Shown: positions 15,861 through 24,669 of the stretch, in pieces
Layout of the letters: every line of letters begins with the position of its first letter
How positions within the stretch are numbered: position 1 is the stretch's first letter
Origin: CAZPXZ01 sp965221505
GTDB taxonomy: Bacteria; Pseudomonadota; Alphaproteobacteria; Rhodobacterales; CAZPXZ01
Assembly: GCA_965221505.1 (NCBI GenBank)
Contig: CBDCSI010000001.1
Coordinates: 1-64,000, forward strand
Direction of reading: 5' to 3'
DNA length: 64,000 nt
The notes under the pieces: model-generated
Told to the model about the DNA's origin: nothing
Database searches by the model: none
What the model saw: the letters and a program-made list of their open reading frames with translations, nothing else
Made by a program: the position numbers and the translations under genes

Positions 15861-16541
15861 TCAGTAGACGCTCAGGATCTCCGAGAGCGGTTTCTTGATC
15901 CTGGAGGCGGCGGGAATTGCGGCGTCCTTCGCCGGGTGGCCGGCGGCAACGATCATCAGAGGTCTCTCGGACGCCGGGCGCTGCAGGAGCCGGTTCAGAA
16001 ATTTCATCGGATTGGGCGTATGGGTCAGCGTGGCCAGCCCGGCGTGATGGAGCGCGGCGAGCAGGAAGCCGGACGCGATGCCGACGCTCTCCGGCACGTA
16101 GTAGTGCTTGCGTCGGGTTCCGTCCTCCTCGCGCCCGAAGCGCTGGGCGAACACCACGATCAGCCAGGGCGCGATTTCGAGATGGGGCTTGTCGGAATCG
16201 GTGCCGAGCGGCGCCAAGGCCTGGAGCCATTCCTCGCCGGCCCCTCCGGAATAGAAGCGGCGTTCCTCCTCCTCGGCCGCAAGTCGGATCTGCCGCTTGG
16301 CGGCCGGGTCCGATATCGCGGCGAAGTGCCACGGCTGCTGGTTGGCGCCGCTCGGCGCGGTGCCGGCTGCACGGACGCATTCCTCGATCACTGCCCGAGA
16401 AACTGGCCGGTCCGTGAAGTCGCGAACGGTGTGGCGGTTCCGCATGAACCCACGGAAAGCCTGCGCCGCGCGCAGCATCGCCGGGTCGTCCAGTTCGTGG
16501 ACGAAGGGGAGCGGGACCATGTCTGGGGCTGACCGGTTCAT
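15861..16541 (-). CDS. Nitroreductase-fold flavoprotein, iodotyrosine deiodinase-like
   Basis: About 226 residues of the FMN-dependent nitroreductase superfamily. The N-terminal FMRNRHTVRDFTDRPVS binds the FMN phosphate, and GTAPSGANQQPWHFA is the flavin-binding loop characteristic of BluB and iodotyrosine deiodinase (IYD). The lid EEEERRFYSGGAGEEW with LAPLGTDSDK retains the Glu, Tyr and Lys that grip the zwitterion of the halotyrosine in IYD. Bacterial IYD homologues reductively dehalogenate iodo- and bromotyrosine. The lid residues separate it from BluB and generic nitroreductases. It is convergent with the preceding ABC operon, so operon partnership is not shown. Confidence 0.85.
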   Translation of the reverse strand: MNRSAPDMVPLPFVHELDDPAMLRAAQAFRGFMRNRHTVRDFTDRPVSRAVIEECVRAAGTAPSGANQQPWHFAAISDPAAKRQIRLAAEEEERRFYSGGAGEEWLQALAPLGTDSDKPHLEIAPWLIVVFAQRFGREEDGTRRKHYYVPESVGIASGFLLAALHHAGLATLTHTPNPMKFLNRLLQRPASERPLMIVAAGHPAKDAAIPAASRIKKPLSEILSVY

Positions 16542-17533
16542 CGATTCGGTATCCGCTGGTCAGGAGTGGAGAGCAGTCGAGTCATGGTAGTCGATCCCGT
16601 TCCGGGATCCGGCGGCGCGGCGGGCGCCTCGTTGGCCTGTTCGCCGAATTGGCCCGTGACCTCGATCTCCGATCAGACGTTGGCGATCCGGGCTCCCGTC
16701 GCCGGGCAGGTTTGCACGACGGTGTCCTGACGCCGCGTTGCGGGTCGTGAGGGTCTCTCTCGACGGCAGCCAGCAACGGCCGGAAACGGAAGATCGAAGC
16801 CGGACGGCATGTGACCCGTTCCGGTAGAGCGATGGGGGCTCCGAGCGTATTTTCGCAGGCGCCGGCAGCGACGGGGTGAACGGGCGGAATTGACGGGCGC
16901 GTCCGAATATTTCCTGCAGGCCGTCGTTGGGTTCGATGGTTCAATGGAGGCTCGGCTGAGTCTCCCTCACCAGGGTGCGCACGCGGTTCCCGCAGTTGCT
17001 GCCCTCCTATCCGCGGGGCTTGCGGCACGATTATCAAGCCCGTCGTATCCGCCGGACTCGGGTCAGCCTACTGCGTGTTTCATGTCGGCCCGGGTATCGT
17101 GGACGCAGCCACTCGTTCCGCGTGGTCGCTTACCCGGTCGGTACGGATGACTTCGCTGCTGCAGATCGGCAACCGGAGGCGTTGACACAGGGTTGCCGCC
17201 TTTGCGACGAACTCTTCACGCCACACGGAGACGTCTGGATACGGGAGAACCCGGCTCTTGGATACGGGAGAACCCGGCTCTCGTAGCCGGTCTTGCGGCT
17301 GTCGGGGGCGACGGACCGCTTGCAGTCGCGGGTGGGCATTTGGCCGGTATATCGAGCCCTTCGTTGGGCCATCAGTTCTGTCGCCACAATATCGGGGTTC
17401 GTGCCGGCAGAAGCTCTGGCACGAACCATGATACTATTCTGGTCGCAGCAGGAACCAAACGGCCATGCAACCGGCGTGGGTATTGCGTGCCCGCCCCTTG
17501 CGTCAAGCCGTAGCCCCGTGGGAGACCGCCGTT
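16542..17533. other. Long intergenic stretch without a recognisable gene
   Basis: About 1 kb. Frames in all directions are short or Arg/Pro/Ser-rich and lack motifs. The only structure I can support is the 23-bp tandem repeat at 17237-17282. Possibly the residue of lost genes. Confidence 0.45.
17237..17282. repeat. Two-copy 23-bp tandem repeat
   Basis: The sequence GGATACGGGAGAACCCGGCTC plus two bases occurs twice head to tail with a period of 23 bases; the copies differ only in the last base. It lies in non-coding DNA and looks like a slippage duplication. Confidence 0.8.
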
Positions 17534-18121
17534 ATGGCTCGAGAGTTGGAAATGGCCGTGCACGCAATCTTGGCGGCTACCTATGGCCCAGAGATCAAGA
17601 CTCCTGACTGGCTTCAACGTCCGGGTCTGCTGGAATGCGGCAACCAATGGCCCACGGTACAGAAGATGTACGAGGAACTCACCGGAGACGTGCTTCCTGA
17701 CACCATGCCGCCTCGCGAGAGAAGAAGAGTCGATGGGGTGTTCTATCTGCCGTCGGGCCGGCCATTCATCTTTGAGCTGGACGAAAAGCAACACTTCAAC
17801 GGCTTCCGCGCTGTCACTCTTGGCCTCTATCCCGATGACGTCCTGCTCGGCTTCCCGAAGGAGGACTGGATCGCCCGCAGCAAAAAGAAGAAGAAACTGG
17901 AGGGCGGAGGGTTCGCCAAGCCCAAGCCGCCCCTGTTTCCGGGCGAGAACGGCCGTCACAGGCAGCGTGCGTTCCGCGACGCCCTTGCGGACGTCCTGCC
18001 CCAAGAACACGGATTCGCACCTACGCTTCGGATTGCGGACGACGAAGTTAGCGGCTGGATACGTGACCCCGGTGCCAAGGATCGCATCGTTCGGCTGGTC
18101 GCCGATCGGCTCGGCGAGTGA
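17534..18121 (+). CDS. Hypothetical protein with a possible PD-(D/E)XK nuclease core
   Basis: About 195 residues, family not recognised by name. The middle reads RRRVDGVFYLPSGRPFIFELDEKQHFNGFR (Asp67, Glu81, Asp83, Lys85): an acidic residue at a strand start, then E-x-D-x-K at the end of the next strand, followed by QHF. This resembles Vsr/DUF559-type endonuclease cores, where a (V/I)EVDG-QH pattern is usual. A Lys-rich patch (SKKKKKLEGG) and conserved-looking WIRDPGAKDRIVRLVADRL end follow. The start is the ATG at 17534 (MARELEM); an upstream ATG at 17465 gives a poor extension. No methylase or helicase is adjacent. It may be an orphan nuclease or repair-type protein. Confidence 0.6.
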   Translation: MARELEMAVHAILAATYGPEIKTPDWLQRPGLLECGNQWPTVQKMYEELTGDVLPDTMPPRERRRVDGVFYLPSGRPFIFELDEKQHFNGFRAVTLGLYPDDVLLGFPKEDWIARSKKKKKLEGGGFAKPKPPLFPGENGRHRQRAFRDALADVLPQEHGFAPTLRIADDEVSGWIRDPGAKDRIVRLVADRLGE

Positions 18122-18382
18122 GTTTCCGTCGACTGCCCGGTCGTGGATGGAGCGTCAGGTCCGTCTGCCGCTGCTCCGAGAATTCGCCGACAAGTCCATT
18201 GGTGCTCGATTTGGCTTCCCTTGCGGGCCAAGCGACGGGTCCAGTGTCTTTCGCTTGGGCGCTATCTTCCCAAGCTACGCGCGTGCTTGGCTCAATTGAA
18301 ATGCACTTGCGGCATTTGGCCATAGCGAAGGGACGGCCGACCTGAGCGAGACTGAGCGCGACGGTTTCGGCGTGCGTGACCG

Positions 18383-18898
18383 TCACCGCGAAGCGAACGG
18401 ACACCGATCCGGTTTCAAGTCGAGAAGCGGGGTTCCGTCGCAGCAGTCCAGGCCCCGGACAGAAAGCCATCGCCCGTCCCGGGATTCCAGGAGAACGATC
18501 GCGGTGCCGATCGGGTTTGGCCGCAGCGGCGAACGGATCGCGAAGGTTCCCGTGGCCCGTTCGCCGTTTCCGGGGTTCTGCAACACCACATCACGCCGCG
18601 AGCGGTCGAGCCAGTAGAGCACCTCCAGCCGAGCGCCCGGAGCAAGACCAGTAAGGGCTGCCTCCCATGGCTCGAATACCTCGATCCGGCAGATCGGTCC
18701 GTCGACGGCGCCCTGCCTCGGACAATCCGCCGGCAGCCGCCAGGGGGTGTGGATGCGGCCGACGAACCGAAGCCGGGCATCGCCCGCAGGCTCCAGATCC
18801 ACTACCTTCTCGTGCCTTCGCAGTCCTGCAGAGGGCGCAATGCGGCCGGACATCAGATCTGGGTCCGCGCGGTCGCGTCGCGCCCGGTTCCTCGGCAT
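18383..18898 (-). CDS. trmO: tRNA (N6-threonylcarbamoyladenosine37-N6)-methyltransferase, TrmO/TsaA family
   Basis: About 171 residues. The TsaA/TrmO beta-barrel is recognised by RFVGRIHTPW at its start, then DCPRQG, and the highly conserved TFAIRSPLRPNPIG loop that binds AdoMet, followed by LDCCDGTPLLDLKP. The protein adds a methyl group to t6A37 of tRNA-Thr(GGU), a small fidelity effect. The start MPRNRARR is chosen because GGAAGGGAG sits five bases upstream; a longer frame to 18994 is less protein-like. The C-terminus stops shortly after the DLKP motif, as in the short form of the family; the extra C-terminal domain of E. coli TrmO is absent. Divergent from tupB. Confidence 0.85.
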   Translation of the reverse strand: MPRNRARRDRADPDLMSGRIAPSAGLRRHEKVVDLEPAGDARLRFVGRIHTPWRLPADCPRQGAVDGPICRIEVFEPWEAALTGLAPGARLEVLYWLDRSRRDVVLQNPGNGERATGTFAIRSPLRPNPIGTAIVLLESRDGRWLSVRGLDCCDGTPLLDLKPDRCPFASR

Positions 18899-18963
18899 CG
18901 AACTCCCTTCCGCACTCTGGCCACCGTCCCATTCGATCAGGAATGCGTCGTGGCCGCAATCGG

Positions 18964-18991
18964 TTGAACGAATGGCGTGATACGCTATTTT
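18964..18991 (+). promoter_or_regulatory. Candidate promoter of the tungstate importer operon
   Basis: TTGAAC (18964-18969) and TATTTT (18986-18991) are separated by 16 bases in the divergent gap between trmO and tupB. The patch is notably AT-rich. A GGGAG ribosome-binding site follows before the tupB ATG. Inferred from consensus only. Confidence 0.35.
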
Positions 18992-19025
18992 CATGCATTA
19001 TTTCCGAACACTCGGGAGAAAACGC

Positions 19026-19733
19026 ATGGACGGCTTTGGCGACACGCTCCTGCGAGCCTTCGGCATGATTCTCGCGGGGGACCGAGATCTGATCGAGATC
19101 ATCGCCCTGTCCCTTCGCGTGACGCTGACAGCGGTCGCTATCGCCTGCGTGTTCGGACTGCCGATCGGCGCCGCGGTCGGCGCGTTCCGATTCCCGGGGC
19201 GGACGGCAGTCTCCGTCGTCCTGAACTCGCTCATGGGCCTCCCGCCGGTCGTGGTCGGTCTCGTGGTCTATCTGTTGCTGTCCGCATCGGGCCCGCTCGG
19301 GGTGCTCGGGCTGCTCTACACGCCCTCGGCGATGGTGATCGCCCAGACGATCCTGGTTCTGCCGATCGTCGCGGCGCTGACCAAGCAGGTGGTCGAGGAC
19401 CTCTATCGGGAATATGCCGAACAGTTCGCGTCTCTCGGGGTCGGCAGGGGCCGGCGCGTCTCCGCGCTGCTCTGGGATGCGCGCTACAGCCTTCTGACCG
19501 TGGCGCTCGCCGGCTTCGGTCGCGCGGTGGCCGAGGTCGGCGCGGTGATGATCGTCGGCGGAAACATCAATCACGCCACCCGGGTGATGACCACGTCAAT
19601 CGCGCTGGAGACCTCCAAGGGAAACCTGCAGCTCGCGCTCGCGCTCGGCGTCGTTCTCCTCGTGATCGCGGTGGCCGTGAATGCGAGCGTCATGGCGCTT
19701 CGGGCGTCTGCGGTACGGTCTGCCTATGCTTGA
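19026..19733 (+). CDS. tupB: Tungstate ABC transporter permease TupB
   Basis: About 235 residues, inner-membrane permease with five or six helices. It has the TupB/ModB-like core LNSLMGLPPVVVGLVVYLLLS and the loop SLGVGRGRRVSALLWDARYSLLTVALAGFGRAVAEVGAVMIVGGNI, where AEVGA-MIVGGNI is typical of tungstate permeases. The start is the ATG preceded by GGGAG; an in-frame ATG at 18993 has no such site. First of three overlapping genes, followed by the ATPase and then the binding protein. That order differs from the tupA-tupB-tupC arrangement after which the genes are named. Confidence 0.9.
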   Translation: MDGFGDTLLRAFGMILAGDRDLIEIIALSLRVTLTAVAIACVFGLPIGAAVGAFRFPGRTAVSVVLNSLMGLPPVVVGLVVYLLLSASGPLGVLGLLYTPSAMVIAQTILVLPIVAALTKQVVEDLYREYAEQFASLGVGRGRRVSALLWDARYSLLTVALAGFGRAVAEVGAVMIVGGNINHATRVMTTSIALETSKGNLQLALALGVVLLVIAVAVNASVMALRASAVRSAYA

Positions 19734-20547
19734 GAAGATTCCGCCGACGATCGCCGGAGAACCGGGAACCGGCCTCGCGGCTGGGCTGCCGGCCCTGCTC
19801 CAGACCAGGAACCTGAGTTTCGAGGCCGGGGGAGTCCGACTCCTAGACAGAGTGAATTTCTCTGCCCGGAAGGGCGACCGGACCGTCGTCATGGGCCCGA
19901 ACGGCGCCGGCAAGAGCCTCCTGCTCCGAATTCTGCACGGCCTCCTCGCGCCTACGGAGGGGGCGATCCTCTGGGACGGGAGGCCGCTGGGAGCCGAGGG
20001 ACGCCGCGAACAGGCGATGGTGTTCCAGCGCCCCGTGATGCTGCGTCGCTCCGCGGCTTCGAATCTCCGATTTGCGTTGTCCGTTCGCGGGGTCCGGGGA
20101 GAAGAACGCGCCGCGAGGGAAGCCAGGGCCATGGCGCGGGCCCGGCTGGACGGTCTGGGATCGAGGCCGGCGCGGGTATTGTCGGTCGGGGAGCAGCAGC
20201 GGCTCGCGGTTGCCCGCGCGCTGTCCTGCGAGCCGCGGATGCTGTTGCTCGACGAGCCGACCGCCAGCCTGGACCCGGCGTCGACCCAGGCGATCGAGGA
20301 CCTGATCACGGAAGCGCATTCCGACGGGGTCTCGGTCGTTCTGGTGACCCACGACGCCGGGCAGGCGCGCCGTCTCGGCACCCACGTCGTCTTCCTGCAC
20401 GGCGGTCGCGTGGAGGAAGCCGGTCCGGTCTCGGAAGTCCTGGACTCGCCCGGCTCGAAGGCGTTGCAGGCATGGCTCTCCGGTCGCATCCTGCTCGAGT
20501 CTCCCGAACCGCAAGTCTTGCGCACGCCGAAGGGAGGCGCCCGATGA
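19726..20547 (+). CDS. tupC: Tungstate ABC transporter ATP-binding protein TupC
   Basis: About 273 residues with one ABC domain: Walker A GPNGAGKSL, Q-loop VFQRPVMLRRSAASNLRFAL, a degenerate signature LSVGEQQRLAVARAL (LSVGE in place of LSGGQ), Walker B MLLLDEPTASLD and switch VLVTHDAGQARRLG. The VMLRRS-SNLRFAL form is typical of TupC. The gene overlaps tupB by eight bases and tupA by four. The N-terminal 20 or so residues before the ABC core are variable. It powers import of tungstate for tungsten- or molybdenum-cofactor enzymes. Confidence 0.88.
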   Translation: MLEKIPPTIAGEPGTGLAAGLPALLQTRNLSFEAGGVRLLDRVNFSARKGDRTVVMGPNGAGKSLLLRILHGLLAPTEGAILWDGRPLGAEGRREQAMVFQRPVMLRRSAASNLRFALSVRGVRGEERAAREARAMARARLDGLGSRPARVLSVGEQQRLAVARALSCEPRMLLLDEPTASLDPASTQAIEDLITEAHSDGVSVVLVTHDAGQARRLGTHVVFLHGGRVEEAGPVSEVLDSPGSKALQAWLSGRILLESPEPQVLRTPKGGAR

Positions 20548-21371
20548 CCAGACCGCTCGCGACGGCAATCCTGGCGGCAACGCTCCTGGCGATCGGCGTT
20601 CCGGATCGGGGCGCAGCCGACGCGCCGTTCATCGTCCTCCAGTCCACCACGTCCACGCAAAACTCCGGCCTGCTCGACTTCGTTCTGCGCCGCTTCACGC
20701 GCCGAACGGGAATCGAGGTGCGGGTGGTCGCAGTGGGAACCGGTCAGGCCATCCGCAATGCGGCCAACGGGGACGGGGACGTCTTGCTCGTGCATGCCCC
20801 GGATGCGGAGAGGGCGTTCGTCGCGGAAGGATACGGTCTGGCCCGCTACGACGTGATGTACAACGATTTCGTCGTCGTGGGCCCGTCGGCGGATCCCGCG
20901 GGCGTCGCCGGGCTGGACGATGCGGCGGCCGCGCTCGCCCGGATCGCCGACTCGGAAGCGGCGTTCGCGTCTCGGGGCGACGACAGCGGCACGCATCGGG
21001 CGGAGCTCCGTCTCTGGGAGGCCGCCGGGATAGACCCGGGCAAGGCGTCGGGCGGCTGGTATCGGGAAACGGGATCCGGAATGGGCGCGACCCTCAACAC
21101 CGGCACGGGCATGGGGGCCTACGTTCTGACCGACCGGGCCACGTGGATCGCGTTCGCCAACAAGGGCGAGCACCGGGTTCTGGTCGAGGGGGATCCGCGA
21201 TTGTTCAACCAGTACGGGGTCGTTCCGGTCGATCCCGCCAGGCATCCCTCGGTTCGGGCGGAACTCGGCCGGCGTTTCGTCGACTGGATTCTCTCGGAGG
21301 AGGGGCAATCGGCGATCGGCAGCTACCGGATCGACGGTCGGCAGCTCTTCTTCCCGAATGCCGCCGACTGA
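20544..21371 (+). CDS. tupA: Tungstate ABC transporter substrate-binding protein TupA
   Basis: About 275 residues. Signal peptide MTRPLATAILAATLLAIGV, cleavage probably in the GAADAP region. The mature protein begins IVLQSTTSTQNSGLLDFVL, the TupA oxyanion motif (STTST-NSGLL), and continues with VGTGQAIRNAANGDGDVLLVH, RYDVMYNDFVVVGP and FASRGDDSGTHRAELRLW. These are the tungstate-ligating Ser/Thr and the family Arg/Thr region. Its start overlaps the tupC stop as ATGA. TupA proteins bind tungstate far more tightly than molybdate, a family property. Being last in the operon is unusual for a binding protein. Confidence 0.9.
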   Translation: MTRPLATAILAATLLAIGVPDRGAADAPFIVLQSTTSTQNSGLLDFVLRRFTRRTGIEVRVVAVGTGQAIRNAANGDGDVLLVHAPDAERAFVAEGYGLARYDVMYNDFVVVGPSADPAGVAGLDDAAAALARIADSEAAFASRGDDSGTHRAELRLWEAAGIDPGKASGGWYRETGSGMGATLNTGTGMGAYVLTDRATWIAFANKGEHRVLVEGDPRLFNQYGVVPVDPARHPSVRAELGRRFVDWILSEEGQSAIGSYRIDGRQLFFPNAAD

Positions 21372-21796
21372 GCGATTTCCGCTCGGGTGCGCATCTTCGG
21401 CATTCGTTCGCTACCGAGCAGACTGCCGCTCGCTACCGGCGTCCGGACGAACGACAACCCGGACGCTTCCGTCGACGTTCGCAGCCGAGTCTCGCTGACG
21501 CAAGGCGAGCGACGATCGTCGGGTAGCGCGGCTGCCGATCGGCGCGGGTTCCCGAAGCCTCGCGCGCCAAGGGCTCCATGTCGGTCAGACTCGGCGACAA
21601 GGAACGCTTCGTCTTCGGCCAGGCTGCCTGGCCTGCCCGAGCCGGGTCGAAGTCGCCGGCACGGCTCGACGCAGGAAAGAGGCTGCAAGAGCGAGCCTCT
21701 GGGAGGGGAGGCGCGAATTCGCGATCGGAGTCCGAAGAATCGACGATCTGACCGAGAATCGAGATGCTGTCGAGTGCGACGGGGATCGTCGCCGAT
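21372..21796. other. Intergenic stretch between tupA and a transposase remnant
   Basis: About 0.43 kb with no credible gene. A 5-bp stem (GAGCG-N5-CGCTC) just after tupA is too weak to call a terminator. Start of a region rich in broken genes. Confidence 0.45.
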
Positions 21797-23109
21797 TCAC
21801 GACAGCTCGACGAAGTCGGCGTGCTTGACCCCGAGTTCGCGGGCCATGAGCCGGTAGAACGTCTCCCAGTCGTCCATCTGGTACGCGCCGAAGCAGTCCT
21901 GGATTCTCCTCCAGAAGTATTTGGTCTGTCCGGTCTCCAGGCGCGCCTTCCTCAAGAGATCGCAGCAAAGAAGCTCTGCCTGATCGATCGACATCGCGAG
22001 AAACATCGTCGAAACGAGGATATCCGGGAGATAGCTGTTGCCGCGGCCGGAATTCTGCGACTCGCTGAGGTCCTGTTCGTTCATCGTCCGGAGCGAATCG
22101 CGGTCGACCCGCCAGTTCGCGCGCCCCGCTCGCATGACGGACATGACCGTATCCCGTTCCAGCGACAGGTCGGTCGCCCACAGGAAGAGTTGGGCCTTCC
22201 TTCCTTCCCGTCGCTCCTCACACTCCAGAAGGTTCACTCCGAGACCGGAGTCGAACCAGTTCCGGTCGACGTCCGACAGCCAACGAAACTCGCGGCGGGT
22301 TCGCGCTTCGGAGTCCTCCACCGCGAGCGTCTGCGTGTCCGAGCTGCTGTCGAGCGTTAGGACCGGCGACATGGGGTCGTCGCGTTTCAGCGGCAAGACG
22401 TAGCGGGCGTCCAGCTCTTTCATCTTGCGGATCAGCGAGACGCTCGAGCGCAGTCCCTCGGCGGTGAACACCGTGCGCAGATCCGGATGATTGCGCCGGA
22501 AGTCGTCCAGAAGCCGCATGGACGCCACCCATTCGCGCTCGTTCGCCGTCGCGCCGTCCGACCGACGGATCGGCTCCGGCGCCAGCGGCAACATCCCCGA
22601 CCGGTCCGGGTTCGTCAGGGCCGCGACGAGATACTGACGGTCGTCCTCGTCCGGCCGTCCCGACCCCGATTCGTGCGGCTTCTGCCGCCGGTCCCACGAG
22701 ATTGGGATTCCGTACGCTGGATGGAGATCAGGCAGCGGCCGTCCAGGCAACGCATGGCGTCCAGACCCTCTCTGCGCTGCACCTCCTCGAAGACGCTCCC
22801 GAACGCAGGACGCAAACATTGAGGATCGACCCGATCCAGACGCTCGCACAATGCCGGCCCCGACGGCGTCTCCGTGACGCCGAACAGGGTCTTCAGGTTG
22901 CTACTCGTCACCGGGGACCGAGGTAGCGGATCCTCGTCGAGCGGAAGAAGTAACGGTTGCTTCAGCGAGAACGCCGCCAGGCAACGCATCAGACAGTCGG
23001 TCTGCCCCGGCAACCCGTCCTGTGCCGCATCCGGGATGTCGCGAAAGTCCTGCCGGACGCGGGCCAGCAAGTCCGGCTTGAGCGGCTTTCGCCGGCCACG
23101 GATCTCGTT
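21797..23109 (-). pseudogene. Degenerate DDE transposase (IS4-like / ISNCY-type)
   Basis: Two reading frames together cover one transposase. The first (about 23109 down to 22700) reads KPLKPDLLARVRQDF, then CLMRCLAAFSLKQPLLL, SNLKTLFGVTETPS and ERLDRVDPQCLRPAF. The second (about 22720 down to 21797) reads YLVAALTNPDRSGMLPLAPEP, then NEREWVASMRLLDDFRRNHPDL and LIRKMKELDARYVLPLKRDD. This order is that of a widespread IS transposase family. It is inactive: the frames do not join, the family SIDGT motif has become SIQRT (catalytic Asp lost), and the later EDGL has become AEGL. I see no terminal inverted repeats. It marks past IS activity next to the duplicated SLOG/TIR remnants. Confidence 0.75.
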
Positions 23110-23743
23110 GCCTGCAGCGCACACTCGGGACACCCCTCTGCTGATCGGGACTTTCTGTCGAACGGACGGTAGGCGGCTCCGTCTCGGAACGCAACGGAGC
23201 GAAGCGGGCATGCGACGGACGCGGGAACCTCTCCGAGAGGGTGCAGGTTTCGCGAATGCCGCGATCGGACCCGGCGAGCGCCTGGTCGCTGCCACGACGG
23301 ATCACACATGGGGAGTGGCGGAATTTCCGATCGGCGATGGCGTCGACGACCGTTGGCGGTGCCGTTTGCGCTTCGATCCTGTCGATCCAGCGACCTGGCG
23401 CCCCGGCGCGAACGTCTTGAGGCAGCGTACGAGACGCCGATGCCTGTGGGAGGGGGAGGGCCGCCAACCGCGAGAGCGACGATCGGCGAGCCAGCGTAAA
23501 TGTCGAGTGGCGCCGCGTTTGACCGGGGTGGGGCGAACGGAAGCCGAGGAAGCACAGTCGCCCGGGCGAACGCCCGCGTCGGCCGCGACCCGGGTGCCTG
23601 GCGCCGGGGCCGTCCGCTCGGGCGCCACCGGAGGGACACGCCCGCGGGCGAATTCCTGGCGTGGTCTCGCGGACCGGTCGCCGTATCCGCGTATACTTGG
23701 CCCGAACGGGCTCGGGGCCGACGGTCGTCCGCCTGAGCCGCCG

Positions 23744-23830
23744 ACGGGCAGCGACGTGGAACGAGCGTTCTGGGAAGTTGTGCCTGGAGTCCGGTTGACG
23801 CCCCGGTCCGAACGGCTGGGGAGACGCAGA
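23744..23830 (+). pseudogene. Remnant of the 112-aa basic protein gene (copy A)
   Basis: The peptide ERAFWEVVPGVRLTPRSERL here matches ERSFEEATPGVQLMTLRERL at the C-terminus of the intact protein ending at 46470. It sits directly before the SLOG remnant, the same gene order as the intact operon. Only this C-terminal part is recognisable; upstream frames have decayed. Seen by eye, not by alignment software. Confidence 0.5.
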
Positions 23831-23847
23831 CGAACGCACCCGGCACC

Positions 23848-24669
23848 GGGACGTCGACCGCAGTCGCGGTCAGCGTTCGCGAAGGCCCGGACCGGTCGAC
23901 GTTTGGGCTGAGTTCCGGGCATGTCCGCGACGCAATGGCGTCGATCGCGCTGCAGCTGCTCGCGGAAGGGCGAAGTGTGGCCTACGGCGGGGACCCGCGG
24001 CAGAATGGGTTCGCGGAGATTCTGCCCAATCCGGTAGTGCGATACCGAAATCGTCCCCGGCACCGCGAGACGATCGTCGTGACCGGTTATCTGGCGTGGC
24101 CAACGCATGTCCGCATGACACCGGAAGAAATTGCCGCCCTCTCCGCCGACGGCGAGCCCTTTGCGCGCCTCGTCTTCGTGGGCCGGGACGGCACGCGGCT
24201 TTCGACCGAGGGGCGGTTGACGTTGGGGACTCGCGAGCCTGTCGAACCGGAACGGAGGGAAGGGTTGACCGCGATGTGCACCGCCATGGGATGCGACGCT
24301 CGAGCGCGGGTCGTTCTCGGCGGCAGGGTCGAGGGCTACCGGGGAGCGATGCCCGGCGTCGCCGAAGAGGTACGTCTCTCCCTGGCGGTCGGCCAGCCCG
24401 GGTTCCTCGTGGGCAGGTTCGGAGGGTGCATACGAGACGTTGCGGAGACTGTCGGCCTGGTCAAGCGCCGGGCCGGTTCGCGCGACGACTGGGCCGGTCG
24501 GGAGCGGTCTTGCGACACCGCACCGGACGACCTGCGGAACGGTCTGACTTCCGAGTAGAATGCCGTTCTGGCCAGGACGCCGCATATCCAGGCGGCTGTC
24601 GCGCTCGTGTTGCGCGGATTGCGCCGAGTCCTTGGCGCCAGCCTTCGCCAGCGAGTTCGCGATCCGCGG
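23848..24669 (+). pseudogene. SLOG-domain protein pseudogene (copy A)
   Basis: A diverged duplicate of the SLOG gene at 46467. Shared blocks include LSSGHVRDAMASIALQLLAEG, AYGGDPRQNGFAEIL, ETIVVTGYLAWPTHVRMTP, GGRVEGYRGAMPGVAEEVRLS and GRFGGCIRDVAETVGL. Homology begins upstream of the only ATG (23935), so the original start is gone. A TAG at 24556 replaces the codon after TSE where the intact copy reads TSGENAIL. The same frame then continues NAVLARTPHIQAAVALVLRG, matching NAILAETPHIETATALVLRG. The family signature IGGFGG is altered to VGRFGG. A frame of 207 residues from 23935 is still open and could be translated, but the evidence favours a dead gene. Confidence 0.75.

Noticed and set aside
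17237..17282. The start of a CRISPR array (two 23-bp repeats)
   Set aside because: The copies are directly adjacent without spacers, only two exist, and no cas genes are near.
23302..24585. A 427-codon minus-strand frame over the SLOG remnant
   Set aside because: It is the antisense of the SLOG homology on the plus strand and shows no family pattern of its own.
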